A stretch of 64,000 bases of DNA from Selenomonas sp. ND2010 (GTDB lineage Bacteria > Bacillota > Negativicutes > Selenomonadales > Selenomonadaceae). This document shows, piece by piece, positions 14,889 to 22,272 of this stretch. The stretch spans positions 41,511 through 105,510 of the forward strand of contig NZ_JNKI01000008.1 in NCBI RefSeq assembly GCF_000702005.1, read 5' to 3'. Position numbers and translations under genes: made by a program. The stretch's first letter is position 1. Every line of letters begins with the position of its first letter. The notes under the pieces were generated by a model that worked only from the letters and a program-made list of their open reading frames with translations, was not told the DNA's origin and did no database searches.

Positions 14889-15121
14889 CAGTGGGGACGG
14901 GATGACGGGGCAACACCTGGCAGGCTGCCCGCCATCCCCTTGGCCTGCTCCGCCAGCCACGCATCGGCCGCCCGCCGGTGAATCAAAATCTTGATGCCAT
15001 TGCGAATAGCCGGGAACCCCTCCACATGTGACAGCTGGCGGATACAAGTCTCCCCGAGCCCCGACACCGCCGCAAACTCCTTGACCGTAAGCAAAATTTT
15101 CTGTTCCTGCAAAATCCACAC
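14888..15121 (-). CDS. Excisionase (Xis)-like DNA-binding protein
   Basis: A 77-aa protein with LLTVKEFAAVSGLGETCIRQLSHVEGFPAIRNGIKILIHRRAADAWL, the winged-helix pattern of Tn916-type excisionases (recognition helix, then a wing G.KI.I and a closing helix). It would direct the integrase towards excision. The start is taken as GTG at 15121 with AAGG just upstream; a TTG a few codons later is an alternative. First gene of the operon running left, divergent from the XRE repressor. Confidence 0.8.
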   Translation of the reverse strand: MWILQEQKILLTVKEFAAVSGLGETCIRQLSHVEGFPAIRNGIKILIHRRAADAWLAEQAKGMAGSLPGVAPSSRPH

Positions 15122-15160
15122 AACCTTCCCTGAACAAAAACCAATAACACCTGTACATTT

Positions 15161-15237
15161 TGACTGGTCAAATGTATTTAATCCTCCTCTCTTTCTTTTC
15201 TAATAAACCTGTAGATATTACACATTTTGACAAGTCA
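15161..15237. promoter_or_regulatory. Divergent control region with two TGACNNGTCA palindromes
   Basis: Between the divergent xis operon and XRE gene are TGACTGGTCA (15161-15170) and TGACAAGTCA (15228-15237); a third copy overlaps the repressor's early codons (15392-15401). They could be operators, though the same palindrome is scattered elsewhere. Confidence 0.45.
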
Positions 15238-15369
15238 ACTCGCAAAATCTACTTGTATTATATATCGCTTCCTTCGGATTGTCTAGTATTTTATACAGTT
15301 TTCTTCGTAAACTCTCGCATATATTGCGAAAATGTGATAAAATAAGACATAGAAAGGAGGGTTTACAAC

Positions 15370-15714
15370 GTGACAGTTCATAACAAAAATTTGACCGGTC
15401 AGGAACCATTCAACATCAGGCTGCACCGCCTGCGCGAAGAACACCGGCTTACCCAAAGCGAAGTCGCCAGTGCCTGCGAAGTCACTGCCACCGTCTACGG
15501 CAACTGGGAACAAGGCCGCTCGCTGCCAAGCATCGACCGCCTGCCGGTACTTGCCCAGGTATTCCACACCACCACCGACTACCTGCTCGGGGTCAAAGCC
15601 GAAGACGCTGCCGAAGTGCTCCTCTCTCGTATCCGTCAATTGGACGAAAACGAGAAAAACGCCATCGAGCAGGTCATCGCCTCAATGCTTGGCCACAACA
15701 GCCGGAAAAAATAA
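15370..15714 (+). CDS. XRE-family repressor
   Basis: A 114-aa regulator with an N-terminal XRE helix-turn-helix (IRLHRLREEHRLTQSEVASACEVTATVYGNWEQGRSLPSIDRL, about residues 15-60) and a short helical dimerisation tail. Start GTG at 15370 with AAAGGAGG. It is divergent from the xis-led operon and upstream of the integrase, the usual place of the master repressor of phages and satellites. No LexA-type protease domain, so induction would need an antirepressor. Confidence 0.88.
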   Translation: MTVHNKNLTGQEPFNIRLHRLREEHRLTQSEVASACEVTATVYGNWEQGRSLPSIDRLPVLAQVFHTTTDYLLGVKAEDAAEVLLSRIRQLDENEKNAIEQVIASMLGHNSRKK

Positions 15715-15821
15715 ACGTCCACTACTAAATAAAATCTTTATCTCGTCTTCTTCTATATCTTAGGACAGCCGCCAAACTGCGCCCGTCCTAAGACGGGACA
15801 ACCCCTGCGGACATAATAAAG

Positions 15822-15854
15822 CCGCAAACAAACCGCAAACAAATCTGCAACCAC
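15822..15854 (+). repeat. Iteron-like 11-bp repeats
   Basis: Two perfect tandem copies of CCGCAAACAAA (15822-15832, 15833-15843) and a degenerate third. Together with the adjacent DnaA-box array they look like a replication origin. Confidence 0.55.
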
Positions 15855-15880
15855 GCCCGCAACACGGGCCAGAAAGATAG

Positions 15881-15934
15881 CTATCCACAGTTTATACACC
15901 AGCTATCCACAAAATATCCACAACGTTATCCACA
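15881..15934 (+). other. Helically phased DnaA-box array, candidate origin
   Basis: Five same-strand 9-mers at 15881, 15892, 15903, 15914 and 15926: CTATCCACA, TTATACACC, CTATCCACA, ATATCCACA, TTATCCACA. The last equals the DnaA-box consensus; others differ by one or two bases. Spacing of 11, 11, 11 and 12 bp puts them on one helix face. With the iterons it suggests that the excised element replicates. Confidence 0.65.
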
Positions 15935-15986
15935 TACAACCTTTCCGGAACTCACGACGGATCATCCGTCAGAAGGAGTGAAGGAA

Positions 15987-17258
15987 ATGACAACCACAAA
16001 GAAAAACAGCAACCGCAAACGCGCAGATCACGAAGGCACGATTTATTACTGGCAAAGCCGTGGCAAATGGGTTGCCCAGATACGCATGGGAACCAATCCA
16101 CGTACCGGCCGTGCCATAAAAAAAGTCAGCTACAAAAACACAAAGGCAGAAGCCCTGCAAGCCCTGGAGGAACTGAAGGCAAAATATGCCGTTGTTACGC
16201 ATATTGACGCCGATATCATGACCACCAGGGACTGGCTCCTCAAATGGTATGAAGTGTTTTCCAAGCCCAAAATCCGCGGCAACACACAACAGTTATACCG
16301 ACGTATCATCACCATCGCGAATGAAGAAGTCGGCAACATCAAACTAGACAAACTCACGGACATCGACCTGCAGGAAATTATTTTCCGGCGGCTCGGCTTG
16401 CACTATCGCACCGCGCAGCTATTCCGCACCATCATGAAGGCCGCATTCCGTCGGGCGGTCAAAAGCCACCTGATAAAAGAATCGCCGGCCGAAGACTTGG
16501 AACTGCCGAAAAAACCAGCCAAACGTAAATTTGCCAAACCAACCGCCGAAGCCTGGCGAAAGCTCATCGAATATCCCAGCTCCCGCTACTATGGTTGGCG
16601 CTGGATACTGCTCACCGAATTTGTAACCGGCGCACGTCTCAGTGAAGTCCTTGGCCTGCATTGGTCCGACCTGACGATTCACAAAGACACCAGTGGCAAT
16701 CCAACCAGTGGCAGCCTGCACATCCAGCATGCGCTGTACCTAGGAACAAATATCGCCCCACGCCAACCGCGCCCCGTACTCTTGGGAAACACAAAAACCA
16801 GCGAAGGCAACCGCATCCTGCCACTGCCCCCAGACTACTGCCGCGAAATCATGATCTACCGCAAAAAGCAACTAGAACAACGGCTTATGATGCCTGCGTA
16901 TAATGACCAAGGCTTCATCTTTACCAAAAACGACGGCAATCCTATAAACCCAAGCTCATTCAGCTCCTATTATGCAAACATTCGTCGAAAACTCGGAATT
17001 GCTACCACGTTCCACATGCTAAGGCACGACATGGCCAGCCGGATGAAAAAAAATCGTACCTTCGACCTCAAAGACATCCAAAACCAACTCGGCCACTCCA
17101 GCATTCAAATAACTATGGATATTTATACCCATCTGGACGACGAACAACAACACGAAATCAGCTGCTGGCTCGAAAACGGCATGGATGAAATCTTCGGCAA
17201 AGATACTGAGATTCCCCAAAAAGCACCTACAAAAAAAGACCGTTTCAGGGTAGAATAA
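15987..17258 (+). CDS. int: Tyrosine recombinase integrase of the element
   Basis: A 423-aa phage-type integrase. N-terminal arm-binding domain (GTIYYWQSRGKWVAQIRMG), a SAM-like core-binding domain (about 75-175), and a catalytic domain with R in TGARLSE (about 215), HMLRHD (H..R), LGHSS, and nucleophile Y in DIYTHL. All catalytic residues are present. ATG at 15987 follows AAGGAG. Its 3' end is 70 bases from the tRNA-Leu terminator repeat, so it acts on the tRNA attachment site. Confidence 0.95.
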   Translation: MTTTKKNSNRKRADHEGTIYYWQSRGKWVAQIRMGTNPRTGRAIKKVSYKNTKAEALQALEELKAKYAVVTHIDADIMTTRDWLLKWYEVFSKPKIRGNTQQLYRRIITIANEEVGNIKLDKLTDIDLQEIIFRRLGLHYRTAQLFRTIMKAAFRRAVKSHLIKESPAEDLELPKKPAKRKFAKPTAEAWRKLIEYPSSRYYGWRWILLTEFVTGARLSEVLGLHWSDLTIHKDTSGNPTSGSLHIQHALYLGTNIAPRQPRPVLLGNTKTSEGNRILPLPPDYCREIMIYRKKQLEQRLMMPAYNDQGFIFTKNDGNPINPSSFSSYYANIRRKLGIATTFHMLRHDMASRMKKNRTFDLKDIQNQLGHSSIQITMDIYTHLDDEQQHEISCWLENGMDEIFGKDTEIPQKAPTKKDRFRVE

Positions 17259-17287
17259 TCTGCCCCGCTAAAACGGTCAAAAACAAA

Positions 17288-17309
17288 TTGGCCATACATT
17301 GGCCATACA
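17288..17309 (+). repeat. Integrase arm-type repeats, right end
   Basis: Second copy of the tandem TTGGCCATACA pair also present at 3458-3480, between the integrase stop and the attachment repeat. Confidence 0.6.
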
Positions 17310-17328
17310 AGCATCCCAAAAACGCACG

Positions 17329-17427
17329 AAAAAAGACCCCGCGAAAACATCGCGAGGCCTTGATAGCACTAATGGTGCCGGAAGCCGGACTTGAACCGGC
17401 ACGTTGTTGCCAACGGCAGATTTTGAG
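17329..17427 (-). repeat. Right attachment repeat
   Basis: Matches 3245-3343 in 98 of 99 bases; carries the terminator GCGAAAACATCGCGAGG and the 3' half of tRNA-Leu. Crossover lies within it. Confidence 0.9.
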
Positions 17428-17459
17428 TCTGCTGCGTCTGCCAATTCCGCCATTCCGGC
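17373..17459 (-). tRNA. tRNA-Leu (anticodon CAA)
   Basis: Acceptor GCCGGAA pairs with TTCCGGC, followed by ACCA; long variable arm; anticodon loop ACTCAAAAT gives CAA. CCA is encoded. The 3' part up to 17427 is supplied by the integrated element and restores a complete gene. Confidence 0.95.
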
Positions 17460-17547
17460 AAAATGACACTTACGTGCGTCATCAACGAATATTAGTATAG
17501 CACCGAGTATTTTATTTGTCAAACATTATTTTTATTTTTTTATTGTT

Positions 17548-18117
17548 TTATTTTTTATCCGGTTTATCCCAGCCTTTGGCTTGTACTTCTTCTCTCGTCT
17601 TCTGTTTAATTTGCTCGCTGTATTTATCTACTTCCTTGCGAACAGCCTGCAAATCCTCTTCATGATAGCGATACTCTCGGCAACGCTCATTATAATCTCT
17701 TGCCATATTATTGTATTCCTGCGTCCCCTTCTCATTTCGTTTATTCACGCAGGCTTTTACTTCGTCAATTTTGATATCCATAAACGCCATCCAACGAAGT
17801 TCTTCCCGGCTCCAAGCGCCGCGCTTCCCCTTAGGTGGCTTGGACATTTTCAGCGGCAGACCCATAGACTCTTGTCTTTCAGCATCTGTCATTTCCTGCG
17901 CAGCCGAGGCATCGATATATTCATAATACATGGGCTTGATTACATAAACCATCAGCGCAGCCAACATCAAGTAAACGATGCCTTTGCCCAAGCCACGCAA
18001 TATTCCTGAACCTCCGCTCGACTTTGCGGAAACTTCCGCCGTTTCCTCTTCCTCAGCCTTAACTTTTAAGGCCAGCCGTGCCGCTTCCTGCTGAAGCTGC
18101 TCATTCTTATCATCCAT
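17548..18117 (-). CDS. Hypothetical single-pass membrane protein
   Basis: A 189-aa protein with a charged, helical N-terminus (residues 1-30), glycine/serine linker, one membrane segment (GIVYLMLAALMVYVIKPMY, about 47-65) and a long charged C-terminal helix region likely to form a coiled coil (YNERCREYRYHEEDLQAVRKEV). Start ATG at 18117 has AGAGGG 6 bases upstream. Unrecognised family, just outside the element. Function unknown. Confidence 0.65.
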   Translation of the reverse strand: MDDKNEQLQQEAARLALKVKAEEEETAEVSAKSSGGSGILRGLGKGIVYLMLAALMVYVIKPMYYEYIDASAAQEMTDAERQESMGLPLKMSKPPKGKRGAWSREELRWMAFMDIKIDEVKACVNKRNEKGTQEYNNMARDYNERCREYRYHEEDLQAVRKEVDKYSEQIKQKTREEVQAKGWDKPDKK

Positions 18118-18260
18118 AAACATCCCTCTTTCCGCCCTTATGGCATACCGGCAGTTGAATTTTCAACCGCAAAAATCCTTTTATAGGATAGACCGGATTT
18201 ATTAAATGTTTATGCACTTTTGCTAAAAATCTGATAAAAATAGCCTTTTGCCGCCAAAAA

Positions 18261-18302
18261 TGCCCTCATAAATCCGATTCCATCCTCCGATTTATGAGGG
18301 CA
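18261..18302 (-). terminator. Intrinsic terminator
   Basis: Arms TGCCCTCATAAATC and its complement, followed on the minus strand by five T; ends the 18333 gene. Confidence 0.8.
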
Positions 18303-18332
18303 CTACTATAAGTTTCAGTTATCATCCACCAC

Positions 18333-18725
18333 CTAAAGAGCGGCATTTCGCCCGCACTCCGGATAGAGTTTTTTCTCCAGCCAATTGGGCGAAATCTGGC
18401 GGCCACGAGGCATCAGCTCATCCAACAAACTGGTCTCAGCCCAAAGCAGCGCCTTAGTCTCATCCGCCAGCGCGGCAAAGGCCTTTGGAGTTCTCCCCCG
18501 CAACTGTCCCCTTATGATTTCATCGACCGTATCCGCAGCTACCGCCGCTTTTTCCAAGGGATGTTCCTCCGTCTCTGTTGCATCCAGGGCAAAAGCCAAT
18601 TCATGCGCAAAAGTCCGAAGCCCTGTCTCCAAGTTCTCAATCCGCGATTTCGGAATCCACTCCTCAAAATGCCGCTCAGACAGGAACTCATTTAGTCTTC
18701 TTTCCAACGTTTCGTGGTCACACAT
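18333..18725 (-). CDS. Hypothetical cytosolic protein
   Basis: A 130-aa mostly helical protein (MCDHETLERRLNEFLSERHFEEWIPKSRIENLE...), no signal peptide, no family recognised. AAAGGAGG lies before the ATG at 18725. The C-terminal RGRQISPNWLEKKLYPECG is basic. It is a single gene with its own terminator. The 18726-19001 gap holds an ATTCCCCC/GGGGGAAT inverted repeat (18899-18940) and the leader of the next gene. Confidence 0.55.
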   Translation of the reverse strand: MCDHETLERRLNEFLSERHFEEWIPKSRIENLETGLRTFAHELAFALDATETEEHPLEKAAVAADTVDEIIRGQLRGRTPKAFAALADETKALLWAETSLLDELMPRGRQISPNWLEKKLYPECGRNAAL

Positions 18726-19001
18726 AGCAATGCCTCCTTTGACCTCATACCGGCCTCCACCGATATGAATGGGATTGTCTTTCCTGACGATACATTTCGA
18801 CAGCAAAGGAAAAACCACCTGTCGAGCCTGCAAATTTCATGTTACAGGATTACACAATCGTTATCCATTTTCGCAATTTTCTATGGCTAAATAGAAGGAA
18901 TTCCCCCTCCCTAAGCGAATATAAAAAAGCAGGGGGAATAGGGACACTCTAATATTACACATTGGTAATTCTTGAGCGTTTTTTAAGAAAGGGGAAATTC
19001 T

Positions 19002-20084
19002 ATGAACAAGAAAAAACTTTGTGCAGCACTGATGGCTATGAGCTTCATCGTAGGCACTGGCCTGAGCATGGACGTTGAGGCCGCCACTCGTGCCGAAATT
19101 GCCAAAATCAGTGTGAAGGAAAACGGAAGCAACTTCCAGTATTGGAATAAAGATTCTGCTTCCTTCAAGGCTCTCACGAGCTATGTCAAAGATGTAACCA
19201 ACAAGAAGAGCAAAAACTACATCCCAGAAGAGGATCGCATTGCTGTCTTCGATATGGATGGCACGCTGCTCGGCGAACGCACCCCTTGCTATTTTGAGTG
19301 GATGATGTACCTCGAGCGCGCACTTAACGATCCAACCTACACCCCCTCCAAAGAAGACCGTGAATATGCGCAGGTCGTAAAAAAGGCAATTGAAAATCAG
19401 TCAATTCCCGAGGATATGGAAGGCAAAGAGGCAAAATCCCAGGCTTCCGTATTTGCTGGCATGACGCAGGACGAGTACAACGCCTTCGTCAAGAAATTCA
19501 TGGAAACGCCAGCTGAAGGATTGACGAATCTCAAACGCGGCGAAGAGTTCTATCTGCCGATGGCAGAAGTCGTCTCTTACCTCAAGGAAAATGATTTTGA
19601 TATCTGGATTGTATCCGGCTCCGACCGTGACGCCCAGCGTGTTTTGATGGATGGCGTACTGCCAATCAAACGCGACCACTTCATCGGCACGGACATCATG
19701 ACCCTCGCATCCGGTCAGGGCAATACGGACGGCCTGGAATACGTCTACGATAAAGATAAAGACACGCTGGTACGCGGACAGTTCGTCCTAAAAGACGTCA
19801 AGATGAACAAAGTATCCAACATTGCCCGCGAAATCGGCCGCCAGCCGGTTCTCGCCTTCGGCAACAGCTCTGGTGATGCTTCCATGTTCAACTACACCAT
19901 CAGCAAGAACAAATATAAGGCACTGGCCTTCTCGCTCTGCTGTGATGACCTCGAAGACGATCTCGGCAACATCAAAAAAGCCGACAAGATGAAAGCAGAC
20001 TGCCAGAAGAATGGCTGGATTCCAGTATCCATGCGCGACGACTGGAAGACCATCTATGGTTACAACGTAAAAGTTGCCAAATAA
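19002..20084 (+). CDS. Secreted HAD-superfamily phosphatase
   Basis: A 360-aa exported phosphatase. Signal peptide at residues 1-27 (ending VEA-A). HAD motif I FDMDGTLLGE (about 84), motif II serine in VSGSD, motif IV AFGNSSGDASMF; layout resembles the SerB-like/acid phosphatase group that hydrolyses phosphomonoesters. GAAAGGGG precedes the ATG. Its terminator was interrupted by the IS element immediately downstream. Confidence 0.85.
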   Translation: MNKKKLCAALMAMSFIVGTGLSMDVEAATRAEIAKISVKENGSNFQYWNKDSASFKALTSYVKDVTNKKSKNYIPEEDRIAVFDMDGTLLGERTPCYFEWMMYLERALNDPTYTPSKEDREYAQVVKKAIENQSIPEDMEGKEAKSQASVFAGMTQDEYNAFVKKFMETPAEGLTNLKRGEEFYLPMAEVVSYLKENDFDIWIVSGSDRDAQRVLMDGVLPIKRDHFIGTDIMTLASGQGNTDGLEYVYDKDKDTLVRGQFVLKDVKMNKVSNIAREIGRQPVLAFGNSSGDASMFNYTISKNKYKALAFSLCCDDLEDDLGNIKKADKMKADCQKNGWIPVSMRDDWKTIYGYNVKVAK

Positions 20085-20187
20085 CAAACGATAAAAAAGA
20101 CCCCGGCCTGGTGTGCTCCCCGTCAAGTGGACAGGTAAAAAAATAAAAATATTCATTGCTGCTCGCAACTAATGCGAGCAGCTTTTT

Positions 20188-21102
20188 TCATGCAGCTCCA
20201 ACCAGTTTTTCGTGGTACTCACTTGGGGTTCGTATGCCTAAATGACGCTGTGGTCTGTCATAAGTGTAATATCTTATATATTCCTCAATTGACTCAACCA
20301 ACTCTTGCCGAGAAGTAAATCTGCGTCTGTAGTACATCTCGCGCTTCAAGATACCCCAGAAGCCTTCCATGGGGCCATTGTCTAGGCAATGTGCTACACG
20401 GGACATGCTTTGTGTCATACCGGCCTGTTCAATTTTGGCGCGGAACAACTTATTGGTGTACTGAAAGCCACGGTCACTATGAAACAAGGGATGTGCTCCT
20501 GGATTGGCTTCAAGAGCTTTGTCAAAGGTTTGGAATACCAACTGGTTATTGTTGCTGTCACCAATAACATAGGCAACAGGCCGGCGATCACAGAGGTCAA
20601 GGATGGCACTCAGATATACCTTTTTAACGGTTCCGTATTCAGGAAAGTACTTGAATTCGGTCACATCCGTAACCCATTTCTGGTTGTATTTATCTGCATG
20701 GAAATCCCTGTTGAGTACATTCTCTGCTGTATAGTATGGATCAACAGCAGGCCTGGTGCAACAGTTGTGACGTCCTTTTATTACGGAGTGCAGTCTCTTC
20801 TTGCGGCATATGCGCAGGATACGCTTGTCATTAGCATGCAGGCCATGGTCATGCTCAATCTTATCTCGAATCCTTCGGTAGCCCATATCTGGATGCTCCT
20901 TATGGATTGATTCTGCCAGGGCAGCAAGCTTCTGGTTCGTTTCTTCGTTTTGTCCCAACTTCCTGTGAAGCCATTTGTAATACGCAGCCCTGGTTACACA
21001 GCCCAACCTGCATAACGCCTTGACTGGATAATCCTTACAGATACTGCTGAGCTCCAGTATCGCCCGGTAGGTAGCCGTATTACGAGTTCTGTCTAGTATC
21101 AC
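20188..21102 (-). CDS. IS3-family transposase OrfB (DDE)
   Basis: A 304-aa integrase-core transposase. HTH-like N-terminus (YPVKALCRLGCVTRAAYYKWLHRK), then the catalytic DDE triad: D in KWVTDVTEFKY, D in LFHSDRGFQYT, and E in CLDNGPMEGFWGILK, with D-E spacing of about 35. GTG start overlaps the orfA stop by 4 bases. A run of seven A near the end of orfA (21126-21132) could give a -1 frameshift making the OrfAB fusion usual in this family. All catalytic residues intact, so probably functional. Confidence 0.93.
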   Translation of the reverse strand: MILDRTRNTATYRAILELSSICKDYPVKALCRLGCVTRAAYYKWLHRKLGQNEETNQKLAALAESIHKEHPDMGYRRIRDKIEHDHGLHANDKRILRICRKKRLHSVIKGRHNCCTRPAVDPYYTAENVLNRDFHADKYNQKWVTDVTEFKYFPEYGTVKKVYLSAILDLCDRRPVAYVIGDSNNNQLVFQTFDKALEANPGAHPLFHSDRGFQYTNKLFRAKIEQAGMTQSMSRVAHCLDNGPMEGFWGILKREMYYRRRFTSRQELVESIEEYIRYYTYDRPQRHLGIRTPSEYHEKLVGAA

Positions 21103-21770
21103 CTCCTTTCCAATTCCTCGAGTTTTTTTAGAAAATCTATCTCCATCTGCTTTTGTAGCAACTGAGCCTTCTGCATGCGGTTTTCATATCTGAGCCGTTC
21201 CAGCTCGTTCATCTCAGACTCAGGCTTTCTGCGGCCTCTGCCGTCCTTGAGGCCTTCGATTCCCTTTTGGTCATACTTCCTGACCCAGGTATAGACCTGC
21301 TGGTAAGAAACATCGAATTTCTCCGCCGCCAAAGCATAATCACGGCCATTTGCAATGCAATCCTCCACAATGGATACCCGTTCATCAAATGTAGTTTTTC
21401 TGCCTTTAGTCACGATGGTGCTCCCTCCTATACCGGATGGTTTAAGTTCCTCGTGACTATTATACTTCATAATCCAGTCTTGTAGCTGTCTCCGCGAACG
21501 AAGTCCGTATTTTCGGCATATAGCATCTTGTGAATCCACGCCAGAAAGATAATCGTGGATAGCAGTTTCCTTAAACTCAACAGAATAGCGCTGATGATGT
21601 CGTTTGAAGAATACATCCGGGCCACAAGCATCATAGTTACGAACCCATTGCCTGAAGGATCTTCTGTCAATACCTGCATCCGCGGCTATGGAGGCATAAC
21701 TGCCCTCTCCACGTTTATACTTTTCAATGAAGTGGATTTTCTCTTCGGGTGATAATCTCTTCTTGTACAT
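21099..21770 (-). CDS. IS3-family transposase OrfA (double HTH)
   Basis: A 223-aa DNA-binding subunit with two helix-turn-helix repeats (YASIAADAGIDRRSFRQWVRNYD and YALAAEKFDVSYQQVYTWVRKYD) and a C-terminal leucine-rich helix (ENRMQKAQLLQKQMEIDFLKKLEEL). It recognises the IS ends and dimerises with OrfB. Longer than the typical IS150 OrfA. The A7 run near the end is the probable slippage site. Confidence 0.92.
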   Translation of the reverse strand: MYKKRLSPEEKIHFIEKYKRGEGSYASIAADAGIDRRSFRQWVRNYDACGPDVFFKRHHQRYSVEFKETAIHDYLSGVDSQDAICRKYGLRSRRQLQDWIMKYNSHEELKPSGIGGSTIVTKGRKTTFDERVSIVEDCIANGRDYALAAEKFDVSYQQVYTWVRKYDQKGIEGLKDGRGRRKPESEMNELERLRYENRMQKAQLLQKQMEIDFLKKLEELERR

Positions 21771-21835
21771 AAAATGCTCCCTATCAAGCAGACAGTTTTA
21801 TTATTTCTTCTGTCTACCTAATAGGGAGCATATCA

Positions 21836-21858
21836 GCCCTGCGAACACTTCGCAGGGC
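21836..21858. terminator. Half of a split terminator
   Basis: GCCCTGCGAA-CAC-TTCGCAGGGC followed by CCGGGGCCTTTT. The outer stem partner GACCCCG lies at 20099-20105 on the other side of the IS. Confidence 0.75.
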
Positions 21859-21884
21859 CGGGGCCTTTTCGTCCCAAATCCTTT

Positions 21885-22172
21885 TTAGTTTCGTTTTTCC
21901 CAATAGTTAATACGCAACGTATCTCCCGTACGAATATCCCGTTTCAGCAACCATTCATTGAGTTCCCGGATGCCATCGATGAATTCATGAATTTCCCGGG
22001 GCCCATAGGTATTTTTCTTCATATATTCTCGCGCGATACTCTCCAGCGTATCGCCGCTTTTAACCGTAACAGTCACTTCCACGAGATTCCAGTTCTTCTC
22101 GGCTGCTTCGGCGTTCATTCCCCCAAGGCTAATGAACAAGACAGCCATCACTACGACAAATGCCTTCTTCAT
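21885..22172 (-). CDS. Secreted LysM-domain protein
   Basis: A 95-aa exported protein: signal peptide (residues 1-23, ending AEA-A) and one LysM domain (VTVKSGDTLESIAREYMKK...LLKRDIRTGDTLRI), which binds peptidoglycan or other N-acetylglucosamine polymers. GGAGGAAG precedes the ATG. No catalytic domain, so it is likely a small wall-bound structural or inhibitory protein. Next to an O-acetyltransferase of the envelope. Confidence 0.85.
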   Translation of the reverse strand: MKKAFVVVMAVLFISLGGMNAEAAEKNWNLVEVTVTVKSGDTLESIAREYMKKNTYGPREIHEFIDGIRELNEWLLKRDIRTGDTLRINYWEKRN

Positions 22173-22272
22173 TTTAGCTTCCTCCTATCGAACATCTATC
22201 CCTCTATCTACCATCAGTATAAATGTTCTTTCGAAGAAAAGCAAGTTTTTTGTCAGAATACTCTGTTGACTT

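Larger units (their letters stand above)
3344..17427. mobile_element. 14.1-kb integrative element in tRNA-Leu (satellite-like island)
   Basis: Two 99-bp direct repeats (3245-3343 and 17329-17427, one mismatch) begin in the tRNA-Leu terminator and end in the tRNA body; the intact tRNA is at the right end, next to a tyrosine integrase. Tandem TTGGCCATACA repeats sit just inside each end. The interior carries integrase, XRE repressor, divergent excisionase and small DNA-binding genes, an origin-like repeat array, defence-type genes and structured RNAs. Size and layout (integrase at one end, repressor with a divergent early operon, attachment in a tRNA) resemble phage satellites such as PICIs; no capsid, packaging or conjugation gene is seen. 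Integration is clear; the satellite label is inferred. Confidence 0.85.
20109..21835 (-). mobile_element. IS3-family (IS150-like) insertion sequence
   Basis: A 1727-bp element with imperfect terminal repeats (TGGTGTGCTCCCC... and TGATATGCTCCCT...), TG/CA ends and a 3-bp duplication GCC (20106-20108, 21836-21838). Two overlapping reading frames orfA and orfB. Removing it with one GCC restores a long perfect terminator hairpin. Confidence 0.9.

Noticed and set aside
15822..15934. CRISPR array
   Set aside because: Repeats are 9-11 bp and contiguous or phased at one helical turn, with no spacers; better explained as iterons and DnaA boxes.
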